From assembly GCA_020532365.1 (NCBI GenBank), contig JAJBBL010000078.1, positions 1 to 7,383 on the forward strand: DNA of 7,383 bases, in the 5' to 3' direction. The stretch's first letter is position 1. Each line of letters opens with the position of its first letter. The position numbers and the translations under genes were made by a program. The notes under the pieces are model-generated. The model was not told the origin of the DNA. It ran no database searches and saw only the letters and a list, made by a program, of their open reading frames with translations. Below, piece by piece: positions 1 through 6,705 of the stretch. Source of the stretch: Candidatus Cloacimonadota bacterium. GTDB lineage: Bacteria; Cloacimonadota; Cloacimonadia; Cloacimonadales; JAJBBL01.

Positions 1-171
1 GATGTGATCGATGCAGATGTTTTGCAAAAAATTAGTTCAGATACGGCGACTTTTGAGTTAGGCACCCCATACACCGGTCTTTTAGTTGCTAAAGTACTTA
101 TGAAGGATATGAATGGCAGCTTAACCGTTTTAAGCTCTGACGACTCGACAGAGTATAAGGTGGAAGTTTAG
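1..171 (+). CDS. C-terminal end of a probable histidine-kinase-like ATPase protein (partial)
   Basis: Frame 1 is open from the window edge to a TAG at 169-171, giving 56 residues; the 5' part lies outside. The segment follows the pattern of the end of a HATPase_c (GHKL) domain: an 'evL.kI' stretch (residues 7-11), a glycine region (G21 to G26), a helix LLVAKVLMKDMNGS (27-40), then two strands LTVLS (41-45) and YKVEV (52-56), like the usual 'GLGLxLVkxlmxxmgGxixvxS...txFxvxL' ending. The normal GxGxGL ATP-lid motif is degenerate here (GTPYTGL), so nucleotide binding may be weak or lost. The protein ends just after the last strand, as many sensor kinases do. It converges on the tRNA-Ser gene with 8 nt between them and no terminator visible. 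The family call rests on a short, weakly conserved piece; an anti-sigma-factor or other GHKL protein is possible. Confidence 0.5.
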   Translation, partial: DVIDADVLQKISSDTATFELGTPYTGLLVAKVLMKDMNGSLTVLSSDDSTEYKVEV

Positions 172-179
172 TCAGTAAA

Positions 180-269
180 TGGCGGAGAGTCAGGGATTCG
201 AACCCTGGGTCCCCGTGAAGGGACAACGGTTTTCGAGACCGCCCCGTTCAACCGCTCCGGCAACTCTCC
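180..269 (-). tRNA. tRNA-Ser(CGA), decodes UCG
   Basis: The minus strand folds as a class II (long variable arm) tRNA of 90 nt including an encoded CCA (180-182). The acceptor stem GGAGAGT pairs with ACTCTCC, followed by discriminator G and CCA. The anticodon stem GCGGT/ACCGT encloses the loop CTCGAAA, giving anticodon CGA. The variable arm has a GTCCC/GGGAC stem, and the T arm is CAGGG-TTCGAAT-CCCTG. The long variable arm and discriminator G fit serine identity, and the sequence closely resembles known bacterial tRNA-Ser(CGA). The 5' end lies 1 nt after the tadA stop codon, so the tRNA is probably released from the tadA message by RNase P. I see no separate promoter in the tadA end and no terminator downstream, where the transcript would run antisense into the convergent gene. 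Confidence 0.96.
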
Positions 270-270
270 A

Positions 271-726
271 CTATCTTTTACTTTTAAAAAATTCTTTCAG
301 TAGTTCAGAGCACTCAGTACTCTTTACCCCTCTGATTATTTTCGGGTTATGATTGAGCTGTCGGTCAGCTGGTATATTATAGAGTGAGCCAACAGCGCCC
401 GTCTTGCCATCAAACGCACCAAACACAACAGTTCCAACTCTCGCTAAAACTATTGTACCTGCGCACATCGAGCAAGGTTCCAGAGTCACGTAGAGCGTAA
501 AATCGTAAAGATATTTTTCACCTTTACTAATAATCTCTTCAATCACTAATTTTTCAGCGTGTGCAGTAGGGTCAGACATCTGTCTTGTTCTATTATGGTT
601 TTGGGCGATAATTGAACTCTCTTTAACCAGTATTGCGCCGACAGGTATTTCATTCTCTTCGAGCGCTTTTTCAGCCTCTTTTAAGGCGAACGACATCCAA
701 TAATCGTGAGTTAAGTAAATCTTCAT
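271..726 (-). CDS. tadA: tRNA-specific adenosine deaminase TadA
   Basis: This 151-residue cytoplasmic zinc enzyme deaminates A34 of tRNA-Arg(ACG) to inosine, allowing one tRNA to read CGU, CGC and CGA. Visible motifs are those of the cytidine/deoxycytidylate deaminase fold: HAE at 56-58 (zinc ligand H56, proton-shuttling E58) and PCSMC at 84-88 (zinc ligands C85 and C88). Also family-typical are the N-terminal DYWMSFAL, the central GAFDGKTGAVGS and the NHNPKI/GV segment near the C-terminus. Length is close to family members (about 150-170). The chosen ATG keeps the THDYWM segment that aligns with other TadA N-termini. It starts 4 nt after the ugd stop. The nearest purine-rich stretch (AGAAGAG) is too far upstream for a good ribosome site, so translation is probably coupled to ugd. 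The next downstream gene is tRNA-Ser, which is not a TadA substrate since its anticodon begins with C. Confidence 0.96.
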   Translation of the reverse strand: MKIYLTHDYWMSFALKEAEKALEENEIPVGAILVKESSIIAQNHNRTRQMSDPTAHAEKLVIEEIISKGEKYLYDFTLYVTLEPCSMCAGTIVLARVGTVVFGAFDGKTGAVGSLYNIPADRQLNHNPKIIRGVKSTECSELLKEFFKSKR

Positions 727-730
727 AAGT

Positions 731-2062
731 TTATTTATCTACTCTTCTCCCTATAGAGTAGTGTGTAAATCCTAACTTTTTCATCTCATCGGGGTCGTAT
801 TGATTTCTACCGTCAAAGATGACAGGTGTTTTCAGTGCTTCCTTAATTCGAGCAAAGTCTGGGTAGCGGAACTGGTGCCATTCTGTGATTAAAAGAAGCG
901 CATCTGCATTTTGTGCTGCATCATAGCTGTTTTCAGTATAAGTGATCTTGTCGTTTCCAGCAAACACTCTTTTAGCTTCAGTCATAGCAATCGGATCGTA
1001 AGCTTGAATTTTAGCGCCGGCAGCGGTAAGTGCGTTGATAATAACGATTGATGGTGCTTCTCTCATATCGTCAGTTTGTGGCTTAAAGGAGAGCCCCCAC
1101 ACGCCGAATGTTTTACCTGTAAGGTTTTCACCGAAGTGTTGTTTAACCTTATCAACGAGCACCTTTTTTTGATTGAAGTTCACCTCTTCCACTGCGCTCA
1201 ATATCTTTAGTCTATATCCATTATCTACGCCTGTCTTAATCAATGCTTTAACGTCTTTAGGGAAACAGCTCCCTCCGTATCCGACTCCGGGGTAGATAAA
1301 TTTATACCCAATTCTGGTATCAGAGCCGATGCCGTTACGTACTTCAGCTATATCTGCACCGGTCAGTTCACAGAGCTTGGCAATCTCATTAATAAAAGAT
1401 ATTTTAGTAGCCAGCATAGCATTTGCAGCGTACTTAGTCATCTCAGCCGATTTGACAGACATAACCAGCACTCGGTCGTTACTCCTATTAAAAGGTGCGT
1501 AGAGGGTTTTCATGATTTCAGCAACTTTGAGGTTATCGGTACCGACTACAACGCGGTCGGGCTTCATAAAGTCTTCAATTGCATTCCCCTCTTTGAGGAA
1601 CTCGGGGTTAGAGACTACGTCAAAATCTATGTTTACCCCTCTCTCTGCTAAAGTATCTGTCACTACATTTTCGACAAGTTTAGCAGTTCCCACCGGAACA
1701 GTCGATTTGGTGACTATTATTCTATAATCATTCATACAGGAGGCTATTTCCTTAGCCACGGCTAAGACGTTTGACAAATCGGCAGATCCATCTTCTTCTG
1801 GCGGAGTCCCCACCGCAATAAAGCAGAGGAGCGACTTACCCACAGCTTCTTTTAGATCGGTAGTAAATAAGAGTCTACTATCCTGATGATTACGGACTAC
1901 CATTTGTTCCAAACCAGGCTCGTAAATAGGGATTATACCTTCATTTAGCTGCTTGATTTTAGTCTCGTCATTGTCAACACAGATTACTTGGTTACCCATC
2001 TCAGCAAAACAAGTGCCGGTCACTAATCCGACATATCCACTTCCGATTACAGTTAAGTTCAT
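731..2062 (-). CDS. ugd: UDP-glucose 6-dehydrogenase
   Basis: This enzyme oxidises UDP-glucose to UDP-glucuronate with two NAD+, supplying precursor for capsule, exopolysaccharide or lipid-linked glycans in the cytoplasm. All three domains of the UDP-glucose/GDP-mannose dehydrogenase family are present in 443 residues. The N-terminal Rossmann domain has GSGYVGL (7-13) and D30. The central helix-rich domain carries K210 and N214 in MTKYAANAML. The catalytic motif GYGGSCFPKD (261-270) has nucleophile C266 and D270. The C-terminal UDP-binding domain has SFKPQTDDMREAPS (325-338). Spacing of E154/E158, K210, N214, C266 and D270 matches the well-studied streptococcal enzyme, so it should be active. 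A GGAGAGG ribosome site precedes the ATG, and a good promoter lies about 45-70 bp upstream. It follows a NusG-like regulator gene, a pairing often seen in polysaccharide loci, but no other glycan genes are in the window. Confidence 0.96.
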   Translation of the reverse strand: MNLTVIGSGYVGLVTGTCFAEMGNQVICVDNDETKIKQLNEGIIPIYEPGLEQMVVRNHQDSRLLFTTDLKEAVGKSLLCFIAVGTPPEEDGSADLSNVLAVAKEIASCMNDYRIIVTKSTVPVGTAKLVENVVTDTLAERGVNIDFDVVSNPEFLKEGNAIEDFMKPDRVVVGTDNLKVAEIMKTLYAPFNRSNDRVLVMSVKSAEMTKYAANAMLATKISFINEIAKLCELTGADIAEVRNGIGSDTRIGYKFIYPGVGYGGSCFPKDVKALIKTGVDNGYRLKILSAVEEVNFNQKKVLVDKVKQHFGENLTGKTFGVWGLSFKPQTDDMREAPSIVIINALTAAGAKIQAYDPIAMTEAKRVFAGNDKITYTENSYDAAQNADALLLITEWHQFRYPDFARIKEALKTPVIFDGRNQYDPDEMKKLGFTHYSIGRRVDK

Positions 2063-2106
2063 ATTACCTCTCCATTTGAATCGTTTCTTAACGGTGTTTA
2101 CTTTAC

Positions 2107-2134
2107 ATTATTTATTTTTAGAGGTAATTGTCAA
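2107..2134 (-). promoter_or_regulatory. Probable sigma70-type promoter for ugd-tadA-tRNA-Ser
   Basis: Reading on the minus strand, a perfect -35 box TTGACA (2134-2129) is followed by a 16-bp spacer and AATAAT (2112-2107), which matches five of six consensus -10 positions. The predicted start near 2100 gives a leader of about 38 nt before the ugd ATG, with GGAGAGGTAAT just before the start codon. The same TTGACA/TTTACA-N16-AATAAT arrangement occurs twice upstream of rpsO. It would let ugd, tadA and the tRNA be expressed independently of the upstream operon. Confidence 0.65.
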
Positions 2135-2160
2135 CCTAATGATTAGGGCTTCTTCGGTAA

Positions 2161-2200
2161 TGGAAGAGGGGAGAGGTGAGGGAGAGCTACTTGTTTTGGG
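2161..2200 (-). promoter_or_regulatory. C-rich, G-poor stretch; candidate Rho-loading (rut) site
   Basis: On the minus strand these 40 nt contain 20 C and only 2 G, mostly as CT/CCT clusters, unlike the sequence around them. It lies downstream of the NusG-like gene and just after a long hairpin, in untranslated RNA. Unstructured C-over-G RNA of this kind is the classic signature of Rho loading. It could mark the end of the rpsO-pnp-ahcY-nusG-like transcript. Whether Rho acts here is inference; the plus-strand complement (purine-rich, GGAGAGGTGAGGGAGAG) could instead be chance low complexity. Confidence 0.35.
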
Positions 2201-2245
2201 AAAGACTACCCTCTACTAATATAAGGGGTTACACGGGTAGTCTTT
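2201..2245 (-). terminator. 11-bp perfect inverted repeat; possible weak terminator or attenuator
   Basis: AAAGACTACCC at 2201-2211 is the exact reverse complement of GGGTAGTCTTT at 2235-2245, with a 23-nt loop. Allowing G-U pairs the stem extends about three more pairs on one strand. Neither strand has a strong U-tract after it (the plus side has TTTT then CTGA; the minus side has TTTCCC), so it is not a textbook intrinsic terminator. The loop contains ACCCCT on the minus strand, which can pair imperfectly with the AGGGT at the start of the 3' arm, giving a weaker alternative fold. Sited 70 nt after the NusG-like stop codon, it may stabilise the 3' end of that message or act in attenuation upstream of ugd. 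Confidence 0.5.
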
Positions 2246-2314
2246 TCTGAAACTATTTTAGTTTGGTATAAGATGGTTGAATATAAAACGTTGTGGGTAG
2301 ATTGATAAGCTAAA

Positions 2315-2896
2315 TTAGAATTCTTCATTTAGCTCAAGAAGTTCAACCTCTCTGTCTGATAATACTTCCAACTGGTTACTCTCTGCCTTCACTGCTACAG
2401 CTTGTTTAAGCATATTAACTTGGATTACGACCTCTTTAATGTTTTTGGTATCGGCCACTTTACCTATAACCCCTTTGAGTGGTCCAGAAATAAATCTAAC
2501 AAACTTCCCTTTTTCGATATAATGATGCTCCGTCATTTCGATCTTATTATCTCGAATTCTGTGAATTGCTTTCAGCTCTTCCAGGAAGTGTCGTTCATTT
2601 CTAATAGTGAGGAAGCTTACGGTGTGTCCGGAGTTGGTGAGGGTCTGTCTTTCAACTTGAGGGAATCTGATAAAGATATAGTTACTGAACAGCGGTTTGG
2701 TATAGACAACTTTTTTTCTCTCATATTCTTTATGGCTTTCTATGAGCGGGAGGTAGTAAGTTATCCCATTTTTATGAGCATATTCAGCTAATTTCTTTTC
2801 TCTTTTAGGTTTTGTGTAGACGGTATACCATTTTTCACTCTTTACTTCGACCAGCTCACCATAAAGCTCAGGGTATTCAAATTTTACATCTGCCAC
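2315..2896 (-). CDS. NusG paralog, RfaH/UpxY-like transcription antitermination factor
   Basis: This 193-residue protein has the NusG layout: an NGN domain at about 22-115, starting WYTVYTKPKREKK (23-35) and including KPLFSNYIFIRF (67-78), then a KOW domain with KGKFVRFISGPLKGVIGKV (129-147). An N-terminal extension of about 20 residues and an acidic tail (ELLELNEEF) flank these. Members of this specialised group bind RNA polymerase at particular operons, often polysaccharide clusters, and suppress pausing or Rho termination. General NusG is usually linked to secE and rplK, which are absent here, so I favour the paralog. The start is GTG at 2894-2896, preceded by AAGGT six nt upstream; the nearby ATG is out of frame. 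It follows ahcY by 19 nt. Its target operon is not visible; ugd downstream is compatible with a glycan role but does not prove it. Confidence 0.85.
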   Translation of the reverse strand: MADVKFEYPELYGELVEVKSEKWYTVYTKPKREKKLAEYAHKNGITYYLPLIESHKEYERKKVVYTKPLFSNYIFIRFPQVERQTLTNSGHTVSFLTIRNERHFLEELKAIHRIRDNKIEMTEHHYIEKGKFVRFISGPLKGVIGKVADTKNIKEVVIQVNMLKQAVAVKAESNQLEVLSDREVELLELNEEF

Positions 2897-2915
2897 TTCA
2901 AGACCTTAGATTGAT

Positions 2916-4325
2916 TTAATATCGGTAGTGTTCCGGTTTGTATGGTCCTTCTAAAGGCACGCCTATATACTCAGCCTGTTTTAGGGTAAGTTTTGTCAAT
3001 TTGACCCCCAGTTTATCTAAGTGTAATTTGGCAACTTCTTCATCCAAGTGTTTAGGGAGTGTATGAACTCCGAGGGGATAATTGTTTTGCCAGAGGTCAA
3101 TTTGAGCTAAGACTTGGTTGGTGAACGAGCAACTCATCACAAAGGAGGGGTGTCCTGTTGCATTGCCAAGGTTCACTAATCTACCTTCTGAAAGGAGGAT
3201 GATAGCTTTATTATTTGGTAGGTGAATAAGGTCGACTTGTGGTTTGATATTCTCTTTAATAACCCCTTTGAGAGCATAAAGTTCATCTACTTCTATCTCA
3301 TTATCAAAGTGTCCGATGTTACAGAGTATAGCGTTGTTTTTCATCCTTAAAATGTCTGCTACTGTAACTACTCCACAGTTTCCTGTAGCGGTCACTATTA
3401 TATCGGCTTCTTCAACGACTTGATCAAGCGTTTCCACCTGATACCCTTCCATAGCAGCTTGGAGGGCACAGATCGGGTCTATTTCGGTGACAATTACTCT
3501 CGCTCCGAAACCACGCATAGACTGTGCACACCCTTTCCCAACGTCTCCAAATCCACAAACTACTACTACTTTACCGGCTATCATTATATCAGTGCCACGT
3601 TTAATGCCGTCGGCAAGTGATTCTCGGCAACCGTAAAGGTTATCAAATTTTGACTTAGTTACCGAGTCGTTGACATTGATTGCGGGAAAGAGAAGTTTGT
3701 TTTCTTTAAACATTCTATAGAGCCGGTTAACTCCGGTAGTAGTCTCTTCGCTGACCCCTTTGATTCTCTCGATCGACTTATGCCAGATAGTAGGGTCATT
3801 TTCGATCATAGGTTTAAGTAAGTTAAAGATGATTAACTTATCTTTTTCTTCAGGGTGAGGTGGAGTAATAGAACCTTTTACTTGGTATTCTTTCTCTAAC
3901 TGATAGGCGTAATGGAGCACAAGTGTCGCATCTCCGCCGTCATCTACTAAGATATCTGGTCCTTCTCCGTTGGGGTAGAGTAAAGCTTTGATAGTACAAT
4001 CCCAGTATTCTTCATTAGTCTCACCTTTCCAAGCGAAAACAGGTATACCAGCCTGAGCGATAGCGGCAGCTGCGTGATCTTGTGTTGAAAAGATGTTGCA
4101 GCTTGCCCAGCGGACTTGTGCGCCGAGCGCGACAAGTGTTTCGATCAGCACGGCGGTTTGGATAGTCATATGTAGACTACCGCTAATTTTGGCACCGGCG
4201 AGAGGTTTGCTCTCTTGGTATTTATCTCTAAGTGCCATCAGTCCTGGCATTTCAGCTTCAGCCAGCCGAATTTCGGTTCTCCCAAAATCGGCCAGCTTAA
4301 TATCTTTGATTTTATAATCGTTCAT
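2916..4325 (-). CDS. ahcY: Adenosylhomocysteinase (S-adenosylhomocysteine hydrolase)
   Basis: This cytoplasmic NAD-dependent enzyme reversibly splits S-adenosylhomocysteine into adenosine and homocysteine, removing the product inhibitor of methyltransferases and returning homocysteine to methionine synthesis. The 469 residues are complete. Visible family motifs are GSLHMT (49-54, catalytic H52), VDDGGD (127-132), SEETTTG (192-198), VTKSKFDNLYGC (222-233; K224, D228, C233), the NAD-binding GFGDVGKG (258-265), CNIGHFDNE (335-343; H339) and the C-terminal KPEHYRY that reaches into the neighbouring subunit of the tetramer. Residues about 142-188 are the insert found in many bacterial forms but not in the human enzyme. 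The ATG is only 2 nt after the pnp stop codon and has no clear ribosome site other than purine-rich sequence in the pnp tail, so translation is probably coupled to pnp. Confidence 0.97.
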   Translation of the reverse strand: MNDYKIKDIKLADFGRTEIRLAEAEMPGLMALRDKYQESKPLAGAKISGSLHMTIQTAVLIETLVALGAQVRWASCNIFSTQDHAAAAIAQAGIPVFAWKGETNEEYWDCTIKALLYPNGEGPDILVDDGGDATLVLHYAYQLEKEYQVKGSITPPHPEEKDKLIIFNLLKPMIENDPTIWHKSIERIKGVSEETTTGVNRLYRMFKENKLLFPAINVNDSVTKSKFDNLYGCRESLADGIKRGTDIMIAGKVVVVCGFGDVGKGCAQSMRGFGARVIVTEIDPICALQAAMEGYQVETLDQVVEEADIIVTATGNCGVVTVADILRMKNNAILCNIGHFDNEIEVDELYALKGVIKENIKPQVDLIHLPNNKAIILLSEGRLVNLGNATGHPSFVMSCSFTNQVLAQIDLWQNNYPLGVHTLPKHLDEEVAKLHLDKLGVKLTKLTLKQAEYIGVPLEGPYKPEHYRY

Positions 4326-4327
4326 TC

Positions 4328-6574
4328 TTATCTGTTTCTATCTCTATCTCGATTGTAGTCTCTTCTTCCGCCGCTATTTCTATCTCTTCCACGGTCACGA
4401 TTGCCACCATAGCTACGTGATTCAGAGCTACTTCTCTCACTGCTACCTGTAGGATTATTCACATACATTTCATTACCGGCAACACCTTTCATTGAGAGTT
4501 GTATTTTACCACGATCAGCTCCGGTAAATTTAACCTTAACCGGGTCTCCTACTTTGATAAAGTCTTGAGCATTTTCCACTCGAGAGGTGTGGAGTTGAGA
4601 GACGTGTACAAGCCCTTCTTTAACTCCGCTCATAAACTTTACAAATGCACCGAATGGCTCTACTCTACTTACAGTACCATCGTATATAGCTCCCATTTCA
4701 GGGTCTTCAGTTAGGTCTCTTATTTTCTGTTTAGCTTGCTCTATTGCAGCACCGTTTGACGAGCTGATGTTGACAGTACCGTCATCAGAGATATCGATAC
4801 TTACTTTCGTCTCTTCGATAATACTTTTGATCATCTTTCCACCCGGTCCAATAATGGTTCCAATTTTGTCTTGGTCTACCTTAAAGCTTTCTATTCTTGG
4901 AGCGTATTGGGAGACCTCTTTACGTGGCTCAGAGATGGTCTGTTTCATTATATTGAGGATATGGAGTCTCGATTTCTTGGAGATATTGAGTGCTTCTAAC
5001 ATTAAGTCTTTAGAGATACCTTCAATCTTGATATCCATCTGCACAGCTGTGATTCCATCTTCTGTACCGGTAACTTTAAAGTCCATATCGCCAAGGTGGT
5101 CTTCCATTCCGATGATATCGGTCAAGATAGCAGATTTGCCACCCTCCATAACGAGTCCGTTAGCAACACCTGCCACCATCTTTTTAATGGGTACTCCAGC
5201 GGCCATAAGAGCCATACATCCACTACATACAGAGGCCATAGATGATGATCCGTTAGATTCGGTAATATCAGAGACTACTCTAATGGTATAGGGGAACTCT
5301 TCTTTATTTGGCATAACAGCTTCAAGTGCTTTTTCAGCTAAAGCCCCGTGTCCTAACTCTCTACGTCCAGGTGCTCTCATAAAACCAGCTTCACCGACGC
5401 TATAGGGTGGGAAGTTATAATGCAAGAAGAATTGCTTTTTATACTCTTCTTCTAATCCATCGATAATCTGCTCATCGGTTCCTGAGCCTAAGGTAACAGT
5501 GCCGATAGACTGTGTTTCACCTCTGGTAAAAAGGGCTGAGCCGTGTACTCTTGGGAGTAGGTCGATTTCACAGTTGATAGGTCTAATTTCGTCAAGTCCG
5601 CGACCATCAGCACGTCTATGCTCATTAACTACTGCTTCACGGAAGTACTTATAGGTCAAGTTCTCAAAGATTTGCTTGAGTGTTTTTTCCTTTTCTTCGT
5701 ACTCTTTTTCCTCTAACTTTTCTTTATATTGGTCAAGCATACGTTGTTTAAGCTCATCCAATGTATTCCCTCTTTCAAGTTTACCCGAGATTTTAGTAGC
5801 GTTATTAATGTCAGCACCAAAGGCTTCATCTACTTCATTAGTAAACTCTTCTGGTATAATGTCTAACACTACTTCCATTTTAGGCTTAGCCGCTTCTGCG
5901 ATGAACTCTCTTTGGATTTCGATCATTTCTTTAATAGTTTCGTGACCGAAATAGATAGCTTCCATTATTTTCTCTTCACTAATCTCAAGGGCTCCTGCTT
6001 CTATCATTACGACAGATGTATCAGTCCCGGCAACTGTAAGGTCGAGTACTGATTCTTGCATCTCTTCTATAGTAGGGTTAACTACTAATTCATCGTCTAT
6101 TAGTCCGACGGAGACGCTTGATAGCGGGCCATTAAACGGTATTTCTGAGATACCGAGGGCGAGAGATGCGCCAAAGATTCCGAGCATTGCCGGATCATTT
6201 TCGTCATCGTAAGAGAGGGGTGATATTACAACGTGTACCTGATTTCTGAAACCTTCAGGAAATAGAGGTCTTATGGCTCTATCTACCAGTCTACAGGTAA
6301 GAGTTGCTTGGGTTGACGGCTTTGTTTCTCTTTTGAAAAAGCCACCCGGTATTTTACCCGCTGCATACATTTTTTCCACTAAATCCACTGTTAGCGGAAA
6401 GAAATCAGTCCCTTCTGCAACTGTCGGTGAAACCGTAACTGTTACCAATATTACTGTCTCGCCATAAGTTAGATATATAGCCCCACTGGCTTGTCTTGCT
6501 ATTCTTCCGGTCTCAATTGTTAAAGTTCTTCCAGCAAGCTCAAAACTTTTCTTAATTATTTTTTGTTCATTCAT
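4328..6574 (-). CDS. pnp: Polyribonucleotide nucleotidyltransferase (PNPase)
   Basis: This is the phosphorolytic 3'-5' exoribonuclease of mRNA decay, a ring-shaped trimer that can also add tails in reverse. The 748 residues show every expected part: a first RNase PH domain (about 10-145, with FFKRE at 79-83), the all-helical linker (about 245-315), and the second, catalytic RNase PH domain (about 320-545). That domain has the phosphate-binding SNGSSSMASVC (440-450) and EDHLGDMDFK (491-500), with D492 and D498 as probable metal and catalytic residues. A KH domain follows with IIGPGGK (574-580), then an S1 domain (about 626-696). The final 38 residues are a low-complexity Ser/Arg/Asp/Gly/Asn tail with 12 arginines. 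The ATG has only a weak purine-rich ribosome site (AGAAGAAAG). pnp follows rpsO, the common bacterial order, but a strong terminator and no clear promoter lie between them, so read-through probably sets its level. Confidence 0.98.
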   Translation of the reverse strand: MNEQKIIKKSFELAGRTLTIETGRIARQASGAIYLTYGETVILVTVTVSPTVAEGTDFFPLTVDLVEKMYAAGKIPGGFFKRETKPSTQATLTCRLVDRAIRPLFPEGFRNQVHVVISPLSYDDENDPAMLGIFGASLALGISEIPFNGPLSSVSVGLIDDELVVNPTIEEMQESVLDLTVAGTDTSVVMIEAGALEISEEKIMEAIYFGHETIKEMIEIQREFIAEAAKPKMEVVLDIIPEEFTNEVDEAFGADINNATKISGKLERGNTLDELKQRMLDQYKEKLEEKEYEEKEKTLKQIFENLTYKYFREAVVNEHRRADGRGLDEIRPINCEIDLLPRVHGSALFTRGETQSIGTVTLGSGTDEQIIDGLEEEYKKQFFLHYNFPPYSVGEAGFMRAPGRRELGHGALAEKALEAVMPNKEEFPYTIRVVSDITESNGSSSMASVCSGCMALMAAGVPIKKMVAGVANGLVMEGGKSAILTDIIGMEDHLGDMDFKVTGTEDGITAVQMDIKIEGISKDLMLEALNISKKSRLHILNIMKQTISEPRKEVSQYAPRIESFKVDQDKIGTIIGPGGKMIKSIIEETKVSIDISDDGTVNISSSNGAAIEQAKQKIRDLTEDPEMGAIYDGTVSRVEPFGAFVKFMSGVKEGLVHVSQLHTSRVENAQDFIKVGDPVKVKFTGADRGKIQLSMKGVAGNEMYVNNPTGSSERSSSESRSYGGNRDRGRDRNSGGRRDYNRDRDRNR

Positions 6575-6639
6575 ACTTTCTTCTTATACTCCCTATTTCC
6601 TTTGATTCTCCATTTTTTCTTCCAAAACAGCAGTAAATA

Positions 6640-6670
6640 CCTCTAAATATGTGAAATAGAGGGCTTTTTT
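6640..6670 (+). terminator. Plus-strand terminator-like hairpin within the pnp leader
   Basis: CCTCTA (6640-6645) and TAGAGG (6657-6662) form a 6-bp stem with an 11-nt loop. On the plus strand this is followed by GC and six T residues (6665-6670). That would be a modest intrinsic terminator for plus-strand transcription, though no plus-strand gene precedes it. On the minus strand the same stem lies in the region between rpsO and pnp and could be part of the pnp leader, a place where other bacteria carry an RNase-processed autoregulatory hairpin. The stem is short and AT-moderate, so the role is uncertain. Confidence 0.35.
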
Positions 6671-6673
6671 AGG

Positions 6674-6705
6674 AAAAAATAAAAAAGGAAGCGCTGAGCT
6701 TCCTT
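6674..6705 (-). terminator. Intrinsic terminator of rpsO
   Basis: On the minus strand AAGGAAGC (6705-6698) pairs perfectly with GCTTCCTT (6692-6685) around a 5-nt loop, followed by TTTTATTTTTT (6684-6674). The stem overlaps the rpsO TAA stop codon itself, so a terminating ribosome would cover the 5' arm. It should end most rpsO transcripts while allowing some read-through into pnp, as in the rpsO-pnp attenuation known from Escherichia coli. Confidence 0.88.

Noticed and set aside
135..153. CTCTG/CAGAG 5-bp stem as terminator for the tRNA transcript
   Set aside because: The stem is short, has a 9-nt loop, lies within codons of the convergent gene, and is not followed by a U-tract on either strand.
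180..269. tRNA-Ser as an integration site for a mobile element
   Set aside because: No integrase and no direct repeat of the tRNA 3' end is seen in the window; both neighbours look like ordinary chromosomal genes.
1953..2219. 88-codon plus-strand open frame spanning the ugd start and upstream gap
   Set aside because: It overlaps the conserved ugd N-terminus in antisense, and its tail comes from the purine-rich stretch and the inverted repeat, with no ribosome site or family likeness.
2402..2791. 129-codon plus-strand open frame opposite the NusG-like gene
   Set aside because: It is antisense to a clear NGN-KOW protein, with no recognisable motif and no ribosome site.
3947..4135. 62-codon minus-strand frame inside ahcY
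   Set aside because: It is a different frame of the same strand within highly conserved ahcY sequence.
4767..5291. 174-codon open frame on the plus strand opposite pnp
   Set aside because: It lies fully antisense to conserved PNPase codons, has no ribosome site, and its hydrophobic Ser/Ile-rich product looks like a shadow of the opposite strand.
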